DNA from: Siminovitchia thermophila
Lineage (GTDB): Bacteria; Bacillota; Bacilli; Bacillales; Bacillaceae_C
DNA length: 64,000 nt
NCBI RefSeq assembly: GCF_016909185.1
Contig: NZ_JAFBFH010000003.1
Coordinates: forward strand, 155,683-219,682
Reading direction: 5' to 3'
Shown in pieces: positions 45,433 through 55,115 of the stretch; position 1 is the first letter of the stretch; each line of letters starts with the position of its first letter. The position numbers were made by a program, and so were the translations under genes. Below the pieces are notes generated by a model that did not search any database, was not told the DNA's origin, and saw nothing but the letters and a program-made list of their open reading frames with translations.

Positions 45433-46774
45433 GACAATCCCCCAATTCTTTTACGAAGTGATCGATCTCTTCCTTTGTTCTTAACTCCGTTACGGCAACC
45501 AACATATGATTTTTCAGCTCCGGATACTCACGGCTTACATCATATCCGCCAATGAATCCTTTTTCCAACAGCTTTTCATTTATTTCCCCGACAGGCTTAC
45601 GGAGCTTTACAATAAACTCGTTGAAATGAGGCCCGTCAAACGCGATAGAAAATCCGCTTTCTTTCAACGCGTTTTTCGCATAATGTGCTTTTTGGATATT
45701 TTGAACAGCCATTTCTTTAACACCGTGTTTTCCCAAAGCCGTCATGGCTACAGATGCAGCCAGGGCGTTCAAAGCTTGGTTGGAACAGATGTTGGATGTT
45801 GCTTTATCGCGCCGGATATGCTGCTCGCGCGCCTGCAGCGTTAAAACGAAACCTCTCTTGCCGTCTTCGTCTGTTGTCTGTCCAACAAGTCTTCCCGGAA
45901 CTTTTCGCATAAGTTTTTTCGTGACGGCGAAATAGCCGCAATGCGGACCGCCAAAGGAAGCGGGAATGCCGAAAGGCTGGGCATCTCCGACCACAATATC
46001 TGCACCAATGGCGCCTGGAGGTGTTAAAACACCCAAAGAAAGCGGGTTGCTGGAAACGATCAACAGTCCTTTTACGTCATGGATGAGCGGTTCAATTTTC
46101 TTAAGCGGCTCAATTTGGCCAAAGAAGTTCGGGTATTGTACAATTACCGCAGCAACCTCCTCGTTGATTTCAGCCTTTAAAGCCTCCAAATCAGTCAAAC
46201 CATCTTTATCGGGAATTTCTATCACTTCAACTGCCTGGCCTTTGGCATATGTCTTTAATACATCGCGTGATTCGGGATGGACCGTCCTTGATACGAGAAC
46301 TTTTTTTCTTCTTGTATGTCCGGCAGCGAGCATGGCCGCCTCTGCAAGCGCCGTTCCGCCATCATACATGGAAGAGTTTGCAACATCCATTCCTGTTAAT
46401 TCACATATCATTGTTTGAAATTGAAAAATGGCCTGGAGCTCACCTTGAGAAATTTCCGGCTGATAAGGCGTGTAAGCGGTGTAAAACTCTGATCGAGATA
46501 TCACATGGTCAACGATTGTCGGGATATAATGGTCGTACACTCCCGCTCCCAAAAACGAAACATGTTGTTGTAAATCGGCATTTTTGGCAGCAAGCCGAGA
46601 CAACTCCTTTAATAAGGCGGATTCGGATTTGGCTTTTTTAATATTGTACTCCCTTTTGAATCGCACTTTATCCGGTATATCCGAAAATAAGTCATCTATT
46701 GAATCTACTCCGATCGTTTGCAGCATTTCTTTCTTGTCTTCTTCCGTCATAGGCAAATAACGATGTTTGATCAT
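45425..46774 (-). CDS. gcvPA: Glycine dehydrogenase (decarboxylating) subunit 1
   Basis: A protein of 449 aa (B. subtilis 448). It starts [18 protein letters not shown] after GGGGGAG at ATG 46774, although the frame is open 33 codons further into gcvT. Segments such as [38 protein letters not shown], and [20 protein letters not shown] are typical. It lies 16 nt after gcvT. Confidence 0.96.
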   Translation of the reverse strand: MIKHRYLPMTEEDKKEMLQTIGVDSIDDLFSDIPDKVRFKREYNIKKAKSESALLKELSRLAAKNADLQQHVSFLGAGVYDHYIPTIVDHVISRSEFYTAYTPYQPEISQGELQAIFQFQTMICELTGMDVANSSMYDGGTALAEAAMLAAGHTRRKKVLVSRTVHPESRDVLKTYAKGQAVEVIEIPDKDGLTDLEALKAEINEEVAAVIVQYPNFFGQIEPLKKIEPLIHDVKGLLIVSSNPLSLGVLTPPGAIGADIVVGDAQPFGIPASFGGPHCGYFAVTKKLMRKVPGRLVGQTTDEDGKRGFVLTLQAREQHIRRDKATSNICSNQALNALAASVAMTALGKHGVKEMAVQNIQKAHYAKNALKESGFSIAFDGPHFNEFIVKLRKPVGEINEKLLEKGFIGGYDVSREYPELKNHMLVAVTELRTKEEIDHFVKELGDCHE

Positions 46775-46790
46775 ATTTTTCTCCCCCATC

Positions 46791-47897
46791 CTATTTTTTT
46801 GGACGTGTATAAAATGGCGTTTTAATGATTTTTGCTTGTAAACGTTTTTTGCGCACAGCCACTTCCAACTCATTCCCTACTTCACTGTACTCAGACTGAA
46901 TGAGAGCAAGGCCGATGTTTTTTTTCAGCGTAGGAGATTGTGTTCCCGACGTGACAAACCCAATTTCTTCATCATTCTTATATACGGGATAGCCATGCCT
47001 CGGGATGCCCCGCTCCAGCATTTCGATACCTACAAGTCTTCTAGAAACGCCGTTTTCCTTTTGCTTTGTCAGGGCTTCTTTTCCGATAAAGTCCTCTTCT
47101 TTATTGAGTTTTACGGCAAATCCGATGCCTGCCTCTAAAGGAGAAATGTCCGGGGACAATTCCTGTCCATAAAGCGGCAAAGTCGCCTCGAAGCGCAACG
47201 TATCTCGTGCACCAAGCCCACAAGGCTGAATCCCCTCTTCCTTGCCTGCTTTTAGCAGATCTTCCCATATTTGAGTGGCGTCTTTCGGGCTACAGTAAAT
47301 TTCAAACCCGTCTTCACCTGTATACCCAGTTCGGGAAACAAGAGCTTTCGCTCCGTTTACATCAACATTCTGTTGAAATTTGAAAAATTTGACATCTCTT
47401 AAATCCACATTTTTTACAATTTTTTGCAAAATCAATTGCGCTTTCGGTCCTTGAATCGCAATCAAGGCATATTGGTCTGAGACATTCTTCACTTCGACAT
47501 CTTTATCCGCGTATTGTGTTAACCAGGCAACATCTTTATCCGTATTGGCGGCATTCACGATCAACAAGTATTCTTCTTCATCAAGCCGATAGATGAGCAA
47601 ATCGTCTACGACTCCGCCATTCTCATAGCACATTGCCGTATATTGAGCGCCGCCCTTCTTCAGTTTGGATACATCGTTGGTCATCAATTTTTGAAGAAAC
47701 GCTTCACTCTCTTTCCCTGTCACCAACACTTCTCCCATGTGGGAAACATCAAAAATGCCTGCTCTTTCCCTGACGGCTTCATGTTCCTCTTTTATGCTGG
47801 AAAACTGGACAGGAAGATCCCAGCCGCCAAAATCAATTGTCTTTGCCCCGTACTTTTCATACAAAGGATACAAAGGGGTTCGTTTTAATTCTGACAT
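46791..47897 (-). CDS. gcvT: Aminomethyltransferase (glycine cleavage T-protein)
   Basis: A protein of 368 aa. It transfers the methylene group from aminomethyl-lipoyl-H protein to tetrahydrofolate, releasing ammonia. Key parts are the N-terminal [51 protein letters not shown] (folate site, about 195), and [18 protein letters not shown]. Ribosome site AAAAGGAGG precedes the ATG. First gene after the glycine riboswitch. The H-protein is not in the window, as in other bacilli. Confidence 0.96.
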   Translation of the reverse strand: MSELKRTPLYPLYEKYGAKTIDFGGWDLPVQFSSIKEEHEAVRERAGIFDVSHMGEVLVTGKESEAFLQKLMTNDVSKLKKGGAQYTAMCYENGGVVDDLLIYRLDEEEYLLIVNAANTDKDVAWLTQYADKDVEVKNVSDQYALIAIQGPKAQLILQKIVKNVDLRDVKFFKFQQNVDVNGAKALVSRTGYTGEDGFEIYCSPKDATQIWEDLLKAGKEEGIQPCGLGARDTLRFEATLPLYGQELSPDISPLEAGIGFAVKLNKEEDFIGKEALTKQKENGVSRRLVGIEMLERGIPRHGYPVYKNDEEIGFVTSGTQSPTLKKNIGLALIQSEYSEVGNELEVAVRKKRLQAKIIKTPFYTRPKK

Positions 47898-47940
47898 TGT
47901 CCTTCCTCCTTTTTATCTTTTATGTAACATCAGGCAATAA

Positions 47941-48146
47941 AAAAAGACAGAAAAACCCCTATGAAAAGGTTTCTCTGTCTTGGGACCTGAAAGTTTGACC
48001 GCTTTAAGATCGGCTTTCTTCTTTGGTGGTTTTCTCGTAGGAAGAAAACGCTCTCCAGAGTTGCGTCAAACAAGAGTCTTTTTGCCTGAGAGATTCGCAC
48101 GGGTTCGCGCTTGCTCCTTCGGCGCCGAAAATTCATCGGTCTCTCC
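47941..48146 (-). promoter_or_regulatory. Tandem glycine riboswitch with terminator
   Basis: On the minus strand two aptamers follow each other. The first runs from GGAGAGACCG (near 48146) through CGCCGAAGGAGCAAGCGC to AATCTCTCAGGC (near 48083). The second runs from CTCTGGAGAG (48051-48060) through CCACCAAAGAAGAAAGCC to AAACTTTCAGGTCCC (near 47981). A terminator, AGACAGAGAAACC, loop, GGGGTTTTTCTGTCTTTTT, follows at 47941-47980. This layout is the ON switch of gcv operons: bound glycine prevents termination. Confidence 0.95.
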
Positions 48147-48291
48147 TCTTGTCATCATTCGCCTATATTCTTTTTGAGACTGGTTATACTATTATCATGC
48201 GAAGCTTGCTAGTTACACACATCGTACCATTCTTTTGCCAATTGTTCAAACATTTTCCTCAATCATACATAGAAAAGGAGAGGCGTTCACG

Positions 48292-49992
48292 ATGAAGGTA
48301 CCTATCCAATCTGATACCCAATGGCTTCCGGGCTTCCTGGAGCGAATCGAACAGGATGGCCCTTGGGCCAATCAACAATTGTTCAAGCTGGCATTAACCG
48401 CGGAAAAACAGCTACTCGTTCCTGAGTTTGAGGGTCTAGTCGCACCGAACCATTTGCCTCAACTAACATTATTGCCCCATCAACTGGAAACGGCCACTGT
48501 CGTTGTGGAAAATATGAACGGCAAAGCCATTTTAGCTGATGAGGTGGGGCTGGGAAAAACAATTGAAGCGGGATTGATCTTAAAAGAATATATGATTCGC
48601 GGCCTTGTCAAACGGGCATTGATCCTTGTCCCTGCATCTCTCGTTTCTCAGTGGACATACGAGCTGAATTCCAAATTCCACATCCATGCCGTTGCGGCAA
48701 CAAAAAGTTATGTATGGGGTCAGTATGACTGTATCGTTTCATCCATTGATACAGCAAAACGGAGCCCTCACTGCGACATCATTTCCGAACAAGATTTTGA
48801 TTGTATCATTGTTGATGAGGCCCACAAGCTGAAAAATCATAAAACGAAAAATTACCAGTTCGTGCAATCTCTCCCCAAAAAGTATTGTCTGTTGCTGACG
48901 GCAACACCGATTCAAAATAAAATTGAGGAAATTTTCTACCTCGTCTCCTTGTTAAAGCCAGGCCATCTAGGGAGCCAAAGCAGCTTTTTGGAGAAATATA
49001 AAAATAAAAAATTATCAAAGCAAGAAAATGAACATTTAAAAAGCCTGATTAATAAAGTAATGATTCGGAACAGAAGAGCTGACACCAAAATTGAATGGAC
49101 AAAGCGCCATGTTGAAACCATTCCGATTGAATTCAGCAAAGAGGAACGCGAGCTTTATGATGGGATTGATATATTAAGGGAGTCCTGTGAATCTTATACA
49201 GCAAATGCTTTTTCAATTATTACTTTACAGCGGGAAGCGTGCAGCAGCCGGGAAGCCGTTTATTTTACATTAAAAAACATGCTGCAAAAATATGAAAACC
49301 TCTCAGATGAATATGTGAACAAGCTTACATTTTTGCAAACAAAGATAGATGCCGTATCACAAAACTCAAAAGCACTGAAAGCGCTCGAATTGATTAAAAA
49401 AATCAATGATAAAGTGATTATTTTTACAGAGTACCGTGCTACGCAACTATACTTGCAATGGTTTTTGCAGCAGCACGGGATTAAATCTGTTCCGTTTCGC
49501 GGAGGTTTTAAGCGCGGGAAAAAAGATTGGATGAAAGAATTGTTCAAAAATCACGTGCAAGTACTGATCGCAACCGAAGCCGGTGGCGAAGGGATAAATT
49601 TGCAGTTTTGCAACCACGTCATCAACTTTGACTTGCCATGGAATCCGATGCGCCTTGAGCAAAGAATTGGCCGGGTGCACCGACTGGGCCAGAAGGAAGA
49701 TGTGTATATTTTTAACTTCGCAGTGAAAAATACAATTGAAGAACATATTGTCAATTTGCTGACGCAAAAAATTAAACTCTTTGAGCGTGTAGTCGGAGAA
49801 TTGGATGATATTCTGGCAAAGCTGGAATTTGGCAGTATCGAGGAACATATGCATGATATTTTCAAGGAATCCAAGTCGGAAGGGGAACTGAAGGTGAAGA
49901 TGGCAAACCTTTCCGCCTTCATCCAGTTTGCTGATTCCATAAGAGAGGAAAGTGAAACAAATGCTTCAACAAGAAATACATCAATATCTTGA
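48292..49992 (+). CDS. yqhH: SNF2-family helicase YqhH
   Basis: A protein of 566 aa (B. subtilis YqhH 557) related to RapA/HepA. Helicase motifs in order: Q-like PHQLETATVV, motif I ADEVGLGKTIEAG, motif II IIVDEAHKLKN, motif III LLLTATPIQN, motif IV-V KVIIFTEYR and ATEAGGEGINLQ, motif VI PMRLEQRIGRVHRLGQ. A RapA role in recycling RNA polymerase is possible but not shown. The ATG at 48292 follows AAAGGAGAGG at about 10 nt. Divergent from gcvT, and yqhG overlaps its 3' end. Confidence 0.92.
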   Translation: MKVPIQSDTQWLPGFLERIEQDGPWANQQLFKLALTAEKQLLVPEFEGLVAPNHLPQLTLLPHQLETATVVVENMNGKAILADEVGLGKTIEAGLILKEYMIRGLVKRALILVPASLVSQWTYELNSKFHIHAVAATKSYVWGQYDCIVSSIDTAKRSPHCDIISEQDFDCIIVDEAHKLKNHKTKNYQFVQSLPKKYCLLLTATPIQNKIEEIFYLVSLLKPGHLGSQSSFLEKYKNKKLSKQENEHLKSLINKVMIRNRRADTKIEWTKRHVETIPIEFSKEERELYDGIDILRESCESYTANAFSIITLQREACSSREAVYFTLKNMLQKYENLSDEYVNKLTFLQTKIDAVSQNSKALKALELIKKINDKVIIFTEYRATQLYLQWFLQQHGIKSVPFRGGFKRGKKDWMKELFKNHVQVLIATEAGGEGINLQFCNHVINFDLPWNPMRLEQRIGRVHRLGQKEDVYIFNFAVKNTIEEHIVNLLTQKIKLFERVVGELDDILAKLEFGSIEEHMHDIFKESKSEGELKVKMANLSAFIQFADSIREESETNASTRNTSIS

Positions 49993-50752
49993 GAACTTTT
50001 TTGAAGCGACGCAATGCACCATTTTGGAAAACGGCCCCGGATTTTTAACCGTCCAATTAACGATAGAAATGGATAAAGAACTGATGAATCGACCATTTTA
50101 TTGGACATATTTAGAAAAGACGGGCGGAATACCCAATCCGGGAAAACTGACTTTTATTACAGATGAAGAAAAAGCTCCGGAAAATGTAAAGGGTGAATAT
50201 ATACATTTTGGCGCCCCCCGTCTTCACCAACTATTCCATTCAGCCAAAAAAATGGCAGCCTATATCCGGTTGTACGAACAGCCAAATCCACCTCCATTTC
50301 AATCCGTTCCGCTTTATCCCTGGCTGAATGTGAATTTGAAAATATCATATCGTTCCGACAGGAAACGGGATGTGTTAAAATCCTTCGGGCTCCATTTAAT
50401 AAACGGCATGCTCGTCGATCATTTTCATGAAAAAATGCAAAGCCGCCAGCTCGTACCAAAAATCCCGGATTATTGTTTTACAATTTCCCCCATCATCAAA
50501 CCCGGCAGCGGTTTAAAAAGAATCGATGCATTTGTAAAGAATGAAATTGCAGCCAGTGACCATTCATGGGCCGTATTGGCCAAAAAGAGACAGGAGGAAG
50601 ACTTGAATCTGTTAGACCAATTTTATGCCGATCAAGTTGACAAGCCGGAAACGTACGAGATCGAGAAAAAAGCACTGATTGACCAATATGAACCGAAAAT
50701 CAACATTGAAATCATAAATGGTGGTCTTTTTTACCTTGCCTCGCCAATCTAA
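49961..50752 (+). CDS. yqhG: YqhG family protein
   Basis: A protein of 263 aa of a Bacillaceae family of unknown function, with WTYLEKTGGIPNPGKLTFIT, GEYIHFGAPRLHQLF and YPWLNVNLKISYRSDRKRD. No membrane segment or known catalytic motif. ATG at 49961 (AGAGGAAAG upstream) or GTG at 49952. It overlaps yqhH by 32 nt, implying a joint function of the two proteins. Confidence 0.87.
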   Translation: MLQQEIHQYLENFFEATQCTILENGPGFLTVQLTIEMDKELMNRPFYWTYLEKTGGIPNPGKLTFITDEEKAPENVKGEYIHFGAPRLHQLFHSAKKMAAYIRLYEQPNPPPFQSVPLYPWLNVNLKISYRSDRKRDVLKSFGLHLINGMLVDHFHEKMQSRQLVPKIPDYCFTISPIIKPGSGLKRIDAFVKNEIAASDHSWAVLAKKRQEEDLNLLDQFYADQVDKPETYEIEKKALIDQYEPKINIEIINGGLFYLASPI

Positions 50753-50756
50753 ATAT

Positions 50757-50942
50757 TTAGTTGCGTCCTTCCCTCTTAAACAACATGACGAGTGAAACGG
50801 GAATCAGCCCAAACCAGTTTAACAAGAAGGGGCCTTTTCCTTCTTTCCTCTTCTTCCTTGACTCTTTTCGTTCCGATCTCGGCTTCTCCAAATGCTTAAT
50901 GAACGTTTCTGTCATGTATTTGACATAGTCGTTAGTCGACAT
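50757..50942 (-). CDS. yqzE: YqzE family small protein
   Basis: A 61-aa protein: MSTNDYVKYMTETFIKHLEK, then a dense basic stretch (RSERKESRKKRKEGKG), then one membrane helix (FGLIPVSLVMLF). ATG at 50942 after AAAGGTGG. It lies just downstream of comG as in B. subtilis. Function unknown. Confidence 0.85.
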   Translation of the reverse strand: MSTNDYVKYMTETFIKHLEKPRSERKESRKKRKEGKGPFLLNWFGLIPVSLVMLFKREGRN

Positions 50943-50980
50943 CAACAGACCACCTTTCTTTTTTAAAAGAGTATGCCCAT

Positions 50981-51298
50981 TTACCCGATTTTTAGTGCCT
51001 CCTTACTAGAAAGCGAGGGGGTTACATATTGGATAATCCCTTCGGAGTCACCAAACTGCACCCCTTCATATGAATGCATTAAAAGCGTTTGAAAAAACTA
51101 TTTGCTTTTCGTTCACTCATCCTCTTCCCAAAGCGTCTCATTCAACAAACGCTCCCCTTCCTGCTTATAATAATTGCTTATCTCTTTTAAATATCCATGT
51201 TGGGATATAAAGATAAAAGCCGTTTGGCTTGCTATCAAAAAGGCAATAAAAACGATCATGAGTGTTAAAGGAAAAACAGCGCCCCGCTCATTCCCCAT
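50981..51298 (-). pseudogene. comGG: comGG, shortened or broken by two in-frame stops
   Basis: The frame from ATG 51298 encodes only 61 aa (MGNERGAVFPLTLMIVFIAF onward), with the expected N-terminal pilin-like hydrophobic helix, and stops at 51113. ComGG is normally about 120 aa. Continuing in the same frame, after two stops (51113-51115 and 51098-51100) a coding-like stretch MHSYEGVQFGDSEGIIQYVT and PSLSSKEALKIG runs to a stop at 50981, restoring a length of about 105 codons. Either comGG has acquired nonsense mutations, or it is a naturally short protein and the rest is chance. The minor pilin ComGG helps assemble the competence pilus, so loss might affect transformation. Confidence 0.55.
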
Positions 51299-51753
51299 TA
51301 TTCATCCTCCCATCCAAACACCGGATAAAGTGAAGCTTCTTTCGTTGTTCCATCGGCAAATTCCACCATCATATATATCCCTGGCCTTTCCTTCCGGAAG
51401 GAAAATCCCGCTACATTTTGCAATACAATCTCGTGCCCCTTATCACGAACCTTCCTTCGGACGACCCTTCCGTAACGTTCATATGAAATGGGTATGTCGT
51501 TTTTTTCTATGAGAATCCGCTCATCGGATCCCACTGTCCAATCTTCGGCGCTATACAGTTCTCGACGAAATTGAATAAGGAAAATGTTCCATTCGTAATC
51601 TTTCTCCGTTGAAATGCTTCGTTCCACCGCCGCATATGAAAGATACATAAGCGGAATAAAAGACAGGATTAAACTGGAAATGACCATTGTCATAATCGCC
51701 TCCAGCAATGTAAAGCCGCATTCATTGTTCCATACAGACTGTTTTACTTTCAT
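51298..51753 (-). CDS. comGF: Competence minor pseudopilin ComGF
   Basis: A protein of 151 aa. A prepilin-like N-terminus (NNECGFTLLEAIMTMVISSL) is followed by RELYSAEDWTVGSDERILIE and the conserved GFSFRKERPGIYMMVEFADG, typical of ComGF. It overlaps comGE by 32 nt, and its stop touches the comGG start. Part of the competence pseudopilus in the envelope. Confidence 0.9.
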   Translation of the reverse strand: MKVKQSVWNNECGFTLLEAIMTMVISSLILSFIPLMYLSYAAVERSISTEKDYEWNIFLIQFRRELYSAEDWTVGSDERILIEKNDIPISYERYGRVVRRKVRDKGHEIVLQNVAGFSFRKERPGIYMMVEFADGTTKEASLYPVFGWEDE

Positions 51754-52030
51754 AGGTTACACACGCTTTCTTTTTCTCTTGAACATCATGAAAAGAAAAT
51801 ACATATTCTATATTCTCTCGAATGAGCCGCCTGTTCTCCCAATCATTCAACCAAATCGACTCCTCTACCTGCTCATACAGCAATCGGTAGGCTGTTAATT
51901 CTTTTTTTCCCTCACTTAGTACATCGATCATGCGAAACAATAAGGGGAAAAGCAAAGAAGCGACAAGCAGTAAGAAACTGAATGATACCAGTCCGTCCAG
52001 AAGAGTAAAACCGTCTTCACTTTTTAACAT
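51722..52030 (-). CDS. comGE: Competence minor pseudopilin ComGE
   Basis: A protein of 102 aa with a type IV prepilin-like start (KSEDGFTLLDGLVSFSFLLL) and a short C-terminal domain with a possible disulfide (ACVTYESKTVCMEQ). Identified mainly by position between comGD and comGF. It overlaps both. Confidence 0.87.
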   Translation of the reverse strand: MLKSEDGFTLLDGLVSFSFLLLVASLLFPLLFRMIDVLSEGKKELTAYRLLYEQVEESIWLNDWENRRLIRENIEYVFSFHDVQEKKKACVTYESKTVCMEQ

Positions 52031-52460
52031 TAAACCTTCCCCTCCCTAAATAAATTGTTAGTTTAACGGCGGTATCATTCACCTGAAATTGAACGGTTCC
52101 AAAATAGGAAATCGTTCCTTCCGGTGTAATATGGAAACGAGATAAATTGCCGCCTGTCATCTTGATGGAGTCTGGAAACTTTCTTTTGATAATGGTTTTT
52201 CTGCCAGATGCTGCCTCATATACGTTTTGCTCCTTTGAAAATCGAAACACAATGGTTTCTTTCCTGTTAATGGCATATGAATGGGCATAATATAAATCGG
52301 ACTCAAGCTGAGTGATGAACATTTGTTTTTGCACCCATTCCATAACAGGTTTAACCCCTGCTATTCCAACTGCGAGCATTATCGACACAACAGCTAATAC
52401 GATGAGCATTTCAAGCAAAGTGAAGCCTTTTACAGACCGAATATGTTGAAGGATTCTCAT
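52017..52460 (-). CDS. comGD: Competence minor pseudopilin ComGD
   Basis: A protein of 147 aa with the prepilin peptidase motif KGFTLLEMLIVLAVVSIMLA (G at -1, E at +5) and a C-terminal globular part of GspH type (ESDLYYAHSYAINRKETIVF). The ATG at 52460 is 1 nt after the comGC stop; no strong own ribosome site, so coupled translation is likely. Confidence 0.9.
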   Translation of the reverse strand: MRILQHIRSVKGFTLLEMLIVLAVVSIMLAVGIAGVKPVMEWVQKQMFITQLESDLYYAHSYAINRKETIVFRFSKEQNVYEAASGRKTIIKRKFPDSIKMTGGNLSRFHITPEGTISYFGTVQFQVNDTAVKLTIYLGRGRFNVKK

Positions 52461-52461
52461 G

Positions 52462-52782
52462 TCAATTTGACGATACTTTGACCTCCCCGTTAGAATCAAT
52501 CACCAAAGTTTTACCGTTTGGACAAGTGTTGTCTTTTTCCTTTACATAACCTTCTCTTTGCAACTCAGTAAAAGAAGGAATTTGTTGGTGTGTCAACCGA
52601 TAGGCCTCAACCTGTCCCTGCACCATGTGCCTGAGCGCATCGCATCCTTTGTTATTAATGTTTGAGCTGTGTTTTGTCACATTCGGAAGCGCGACAAGAA
52701 TCAACACTGTAATGACCAAAAGAACTACCATCATTTCCACTAATGTAAATCCCTTCTGATTTTTCCGAAAAAACTTCAACAT
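52462..52782 (-). CDS. comGC: Competence major pseudopilin ComGC
   Basis: A protein of 106 aa. Leader MLKFFRKNQKG, then FTLVEMMVVLLVITVLILVA as the prepilin helix, cleaved by ComC. The mature part holds two cysteines (NNKGCDALRHM and DNTCPNGKTLVI) that form the disulfide known for ComGC. Major subunit of the DNA-uptake pseudopilus. GAGGA site before the ATG. Confidence 0.94.
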   Translation of the reverse strand: MLKFFRKNQKGFTLVEMMVVLLVITVLILVALPNVTKHSSNINNKGCDALRHMVQGQVEAYRLTHQQIPSFTELQREGYVKEKDNTCPNGKTLVIDSNGEVKVSSN

Positions 52783-52797
52783 TGTGTATCCTCCTCA

Positions 52798-53844
52798 TTA
52801 AATGGAATCAATAATCTGAAACATTGGCAAAAAGATCGACATATAAATGGCAATCACCATGATCCCGATTAATACAAACATAACAGGCTGGAAAATAGTA
52901 AAAATCTTCCTTGTTTTTTCTTCCAGCCTCTGCAGACAAAATTCACTGTAAAAAAGCAGCTCACTGTCCAGCTTTCCGTTTTGTTCGCCGTGGGCAACAA
53001 TCTCAATCAATTCCTCTTCCAAAAACCCTAAGTGAATAAGAGCCTCCGAAAAGGAATATCCAATTTTCAACATGCTCTTAATCTCACCGGCGGATTCTTT
53101 TAATAAAGGCTGAAAAGGCTGTGTCAACATAATTTGAGTGATTTCGTTGACCGAAAAGCCGCTTTTTAATAAAAAGCTCCATTCTCTGGCAAGGAAGATC
53201 GTTCGGTACAGCTTATAGTAGGAGTGAATAAACGGGGTTTTTGAAAAAAACTGGGCTCTGTCAAGTGCGGACTTTCTGTGGAGTATGCGTAATAAAACGA
53301 TAAACAAACAACCTATTGTCATTAAGGAAAACGTAAAATAATAGGGAAACGTTTGAATGAAATGGAGAAACCATTTTAGTGCCATATTGGGCTCATAGCC
53401 CATCGAATCATAAAACATTTGGAAACGAGGCAGCAAGAGATGATGGAGGAGGAAACCCACGATCACTAGAATGAGCAGTAATATGAATGGATATTGCAGC
53501 AGTTGCAACATTTTTTTTCGTTGTTCATCTTTTCTGAGCAAATACATTCCGGATTCTTTCATGGCTGTTGTGATAAAACCATGCTTTTCAGCAAAATAAA
53601 GTTGAGAGCATGCCTGACGATCAAACCCTTGTTGATGAAATACACTGTGAATAGCCTCTCCGCTTTGCAGACCGTCTATCATCGCTTGGAATTTTGGCAG
53701 ATGCCTTTCATGCATCCGTCCAAGAAAATCAAGCGACTCAGCCAGCGAAAAACCTTTATCTGTCATTTCAGAGATACGATTTAAAAAGATTCCCTGTTCT
53801 TTCAGACGCAGCTTCTTGCTTCTCTTCAACGACCCAACGATCAT
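52798..53844 (-). CDS. comGB: Competence pilus membrane protein ComGB
   Basis: A protein of 348 aa from the ATG at 53844 (MIVGSLKRSKKLRLKEQGIF), or 356 aa from TTG 53868, which has AAGGGG 7 nt before it. GspF/PilC-type integral membrane platform protein with two repeats and three membrane helices (LLLILVIVGFLLHHLLLP, FTFSLMTIGCLFIVLL, and the C-terminal FVLIGIMVIAIYMSIFLPMF). It overlaps comGA by 77 nt or more. Confidence 0.91.
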   Translation of the reverse strand: MIVGSLKRSKKLRLKEQGIFLNRISEMTDKGFSLAESLDFLGRMHERHLPKFQAMIDGLQSGEAIHSVFHQQGFDRQACSQLYFAEKHGFITTAMKESGMYLLRKDEQRKKMLQLLQYPFILLLILVIVGFLLHHLLLPRFQMFYDSMGYEPNMALKWFLHFIQTFPYYFTFSLMTIGCLFIVLLRILHRKSALDRAQFFSKTPFIHSYYKLYRTIFLAREWSFLLKSGFSVNEITQIMLTQPFQPLLKESAGEIKSMLKIGYSFSEALIHLGFLEEELIEIVAHGEQNGKLDSELLFYSEFCLQRLEEKTRKIFTIFQPVMFVLIGIMVIAIYMSIFLPMFQIIDSI

Positions 53845-54880
53845 ATTCCTCACAAGAAATGTAGCCAAGCGCAATCCCCTTTCTAATCATACTTTCTAAG
53901 TTTCTTGACCGTCTTACCCTCCCCCCTTTTTTGGCCGTTTTGATCATTGTCTGCAGCATTTCGCCATTGACTACATCGAATACGGCCGTCCTTTTCGGGA
54001 ATCCGTCCCGCCTGCAAAATTCAGAGCACCTCCCCTTACAATACGGGCATAAAAGAGAGACAAGCCTTTGGGCCGCCACCCCAATAACCGTCTGTTCAAT
54101 TTCCAAAGGATTTACACCAAATTCCAATAGACGATCAACAGCGCCCTCTGCATTTCTTGTATGCATGCTCGTGAGGACAAGATGGCCTGTCATGGCAGCA
54201 CGAATGGCGATCTTGGCTGTTTCCGCATCGCGAATCTCACCGATAAAGATCATATCGGGATCATGGCGCAAAATAGCCTTCAGCCCGGTGTGATAAGTAA
54301 TTCCCGCTTTTTCATTTACCTGAACCTGAAGAAAAAGATCGCTTTGACTTTCTACGGGATCTTCCAAAGTAATCATATTTCTCTGTACTCTCTTGCAGCT
54401 ATATTCCGCCAACTTATAAATGGCCGTGGTCTTTCCACTGCCTGTCGGTCCACTAAAGATGATCATGCCGTGTGACAAAGACATCATTGAATACAGTTGT
54501 TGAATGCTCTTTGGAAACAATGACATTTTTTCGAGTGAAAATGACTGTTTTTGGGGGATGATACGAATAACCAAGCTTTCCTTTGAAAGGGCGGTTGGAA
54601 GGGTAGAAATGCGAAGCGAAATCTGTTTCCCATGGCAGTGAGTCTGCCATGCGCCGCTTTGCGGTTTTCGTTTTTCGCTTATATCCATGGAAGCCATGAA
54701 CTTTAAATGGGAAATGAGCCGTTCTCCGGCTATGGGGGGAATCGGTTTACGCGGTATCAGATGACCGTGGAGGCGAAATTTGATCAAGTAATCCTTCCTC
54801 CGGGGAACAATGTGTACATCCGTCACGCCCAGCCTGGCTGCCAGTGAAATAAGCTCGTCGGCTGTACGCTCAATGGACAT
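53768..54880 (-). CDS. comGA: Competence pilus assembly ATPase ComGA
   Basis: A protein of 370 aa, GspE/PilB-type traffic ATPase. Walker A FSGPTGSGKTTAIYKL (about residue 145), the Asp box ITLEDPVESQ, Walker B DPDMIFIGEIRDAETA, the His box LTSMHTRNAEGAVDRL, and a zinc-type CPYCKGRCSEFC. It drives pseudopilus extension from the cytosolic face. AAAGGTGG upstream of ATG 54880. First gene of the comG operon, expected to be under ComK; no clear ComK box was identified, though an inverted repeat GAAAAAGATTTTTC lies at about 54957-54970. Confidence 0.94.
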   Translation of the reverse strand: MSIERTADELISLAARLGVTDVHIVPRRKDYLIKFRLHGHLIPRKPIPPIAGERLISHLKFMASMDISEKRKPQSGAWQTHCHGKQISLRISTLPTALSKESLVIRIIPQKQSFSLEKMSLFPKSIQQLYSMMSLSHGMIIFSGPTGSGKTTAIYKLAEYSCKRVQRNMITLEDPVESQSDLFLQVQVNEKAGITYHTGLKAILRHDPDMIFIGEIRDAETAKIAIRAAMTGHLVLTSMHTRNAEGAVDRLLEFGVNPLEIEQTVIGVAAQRLVSLLCPYCKGRCSEFCRRDGFPKRTAVFDVVNGEMLQTMIKTAKKGGRVRRSRNLESMIRKGIALGYISCEEYDRWVVEEKQEAASERTGNLFKSYL

Positions 54881-55012
54881 AAATCATAAAACACCACCTT
54901 TATTTTGCTTAATACATGTATTCGACATAAAATCCGTTTCTCCTTCTTTAATTTGAAAAATCTTTTTCAAAAACCGAAAAGCGGGCATACTAACTAAATA
55001 ATACGTTTATCC

Positions 55013-55115
55013 CGCTTTATTGAACTGGCAGTATGAGCCCCGCTTTAAAAGTTCGAGGTAAGACGATCACCTGCCACTATAGCTCGATTGGGGATTGGCT
55101 TAGGTCGACAGGAAA
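55013..55115 (-). repeat. Dispersed repeat R2, copy C
   Basis: Inverted relative to copy A; contains TTATCCCGCTTTATTGAACT, GGCAGTATGAGCCCCGCTTT and TTCGAGGTAA. It lies in the 54881-55338 gap, where B. subtilis has mgsR; nothing else was recognised in this gap. Confidence 0.5.

Noticed and set aside
54940..54990. ComK box before comGA
   Set aside because: An AT-rich inverted repeat is present, but the AAAA-N5-TTTT pairs with the right spacing were not found.
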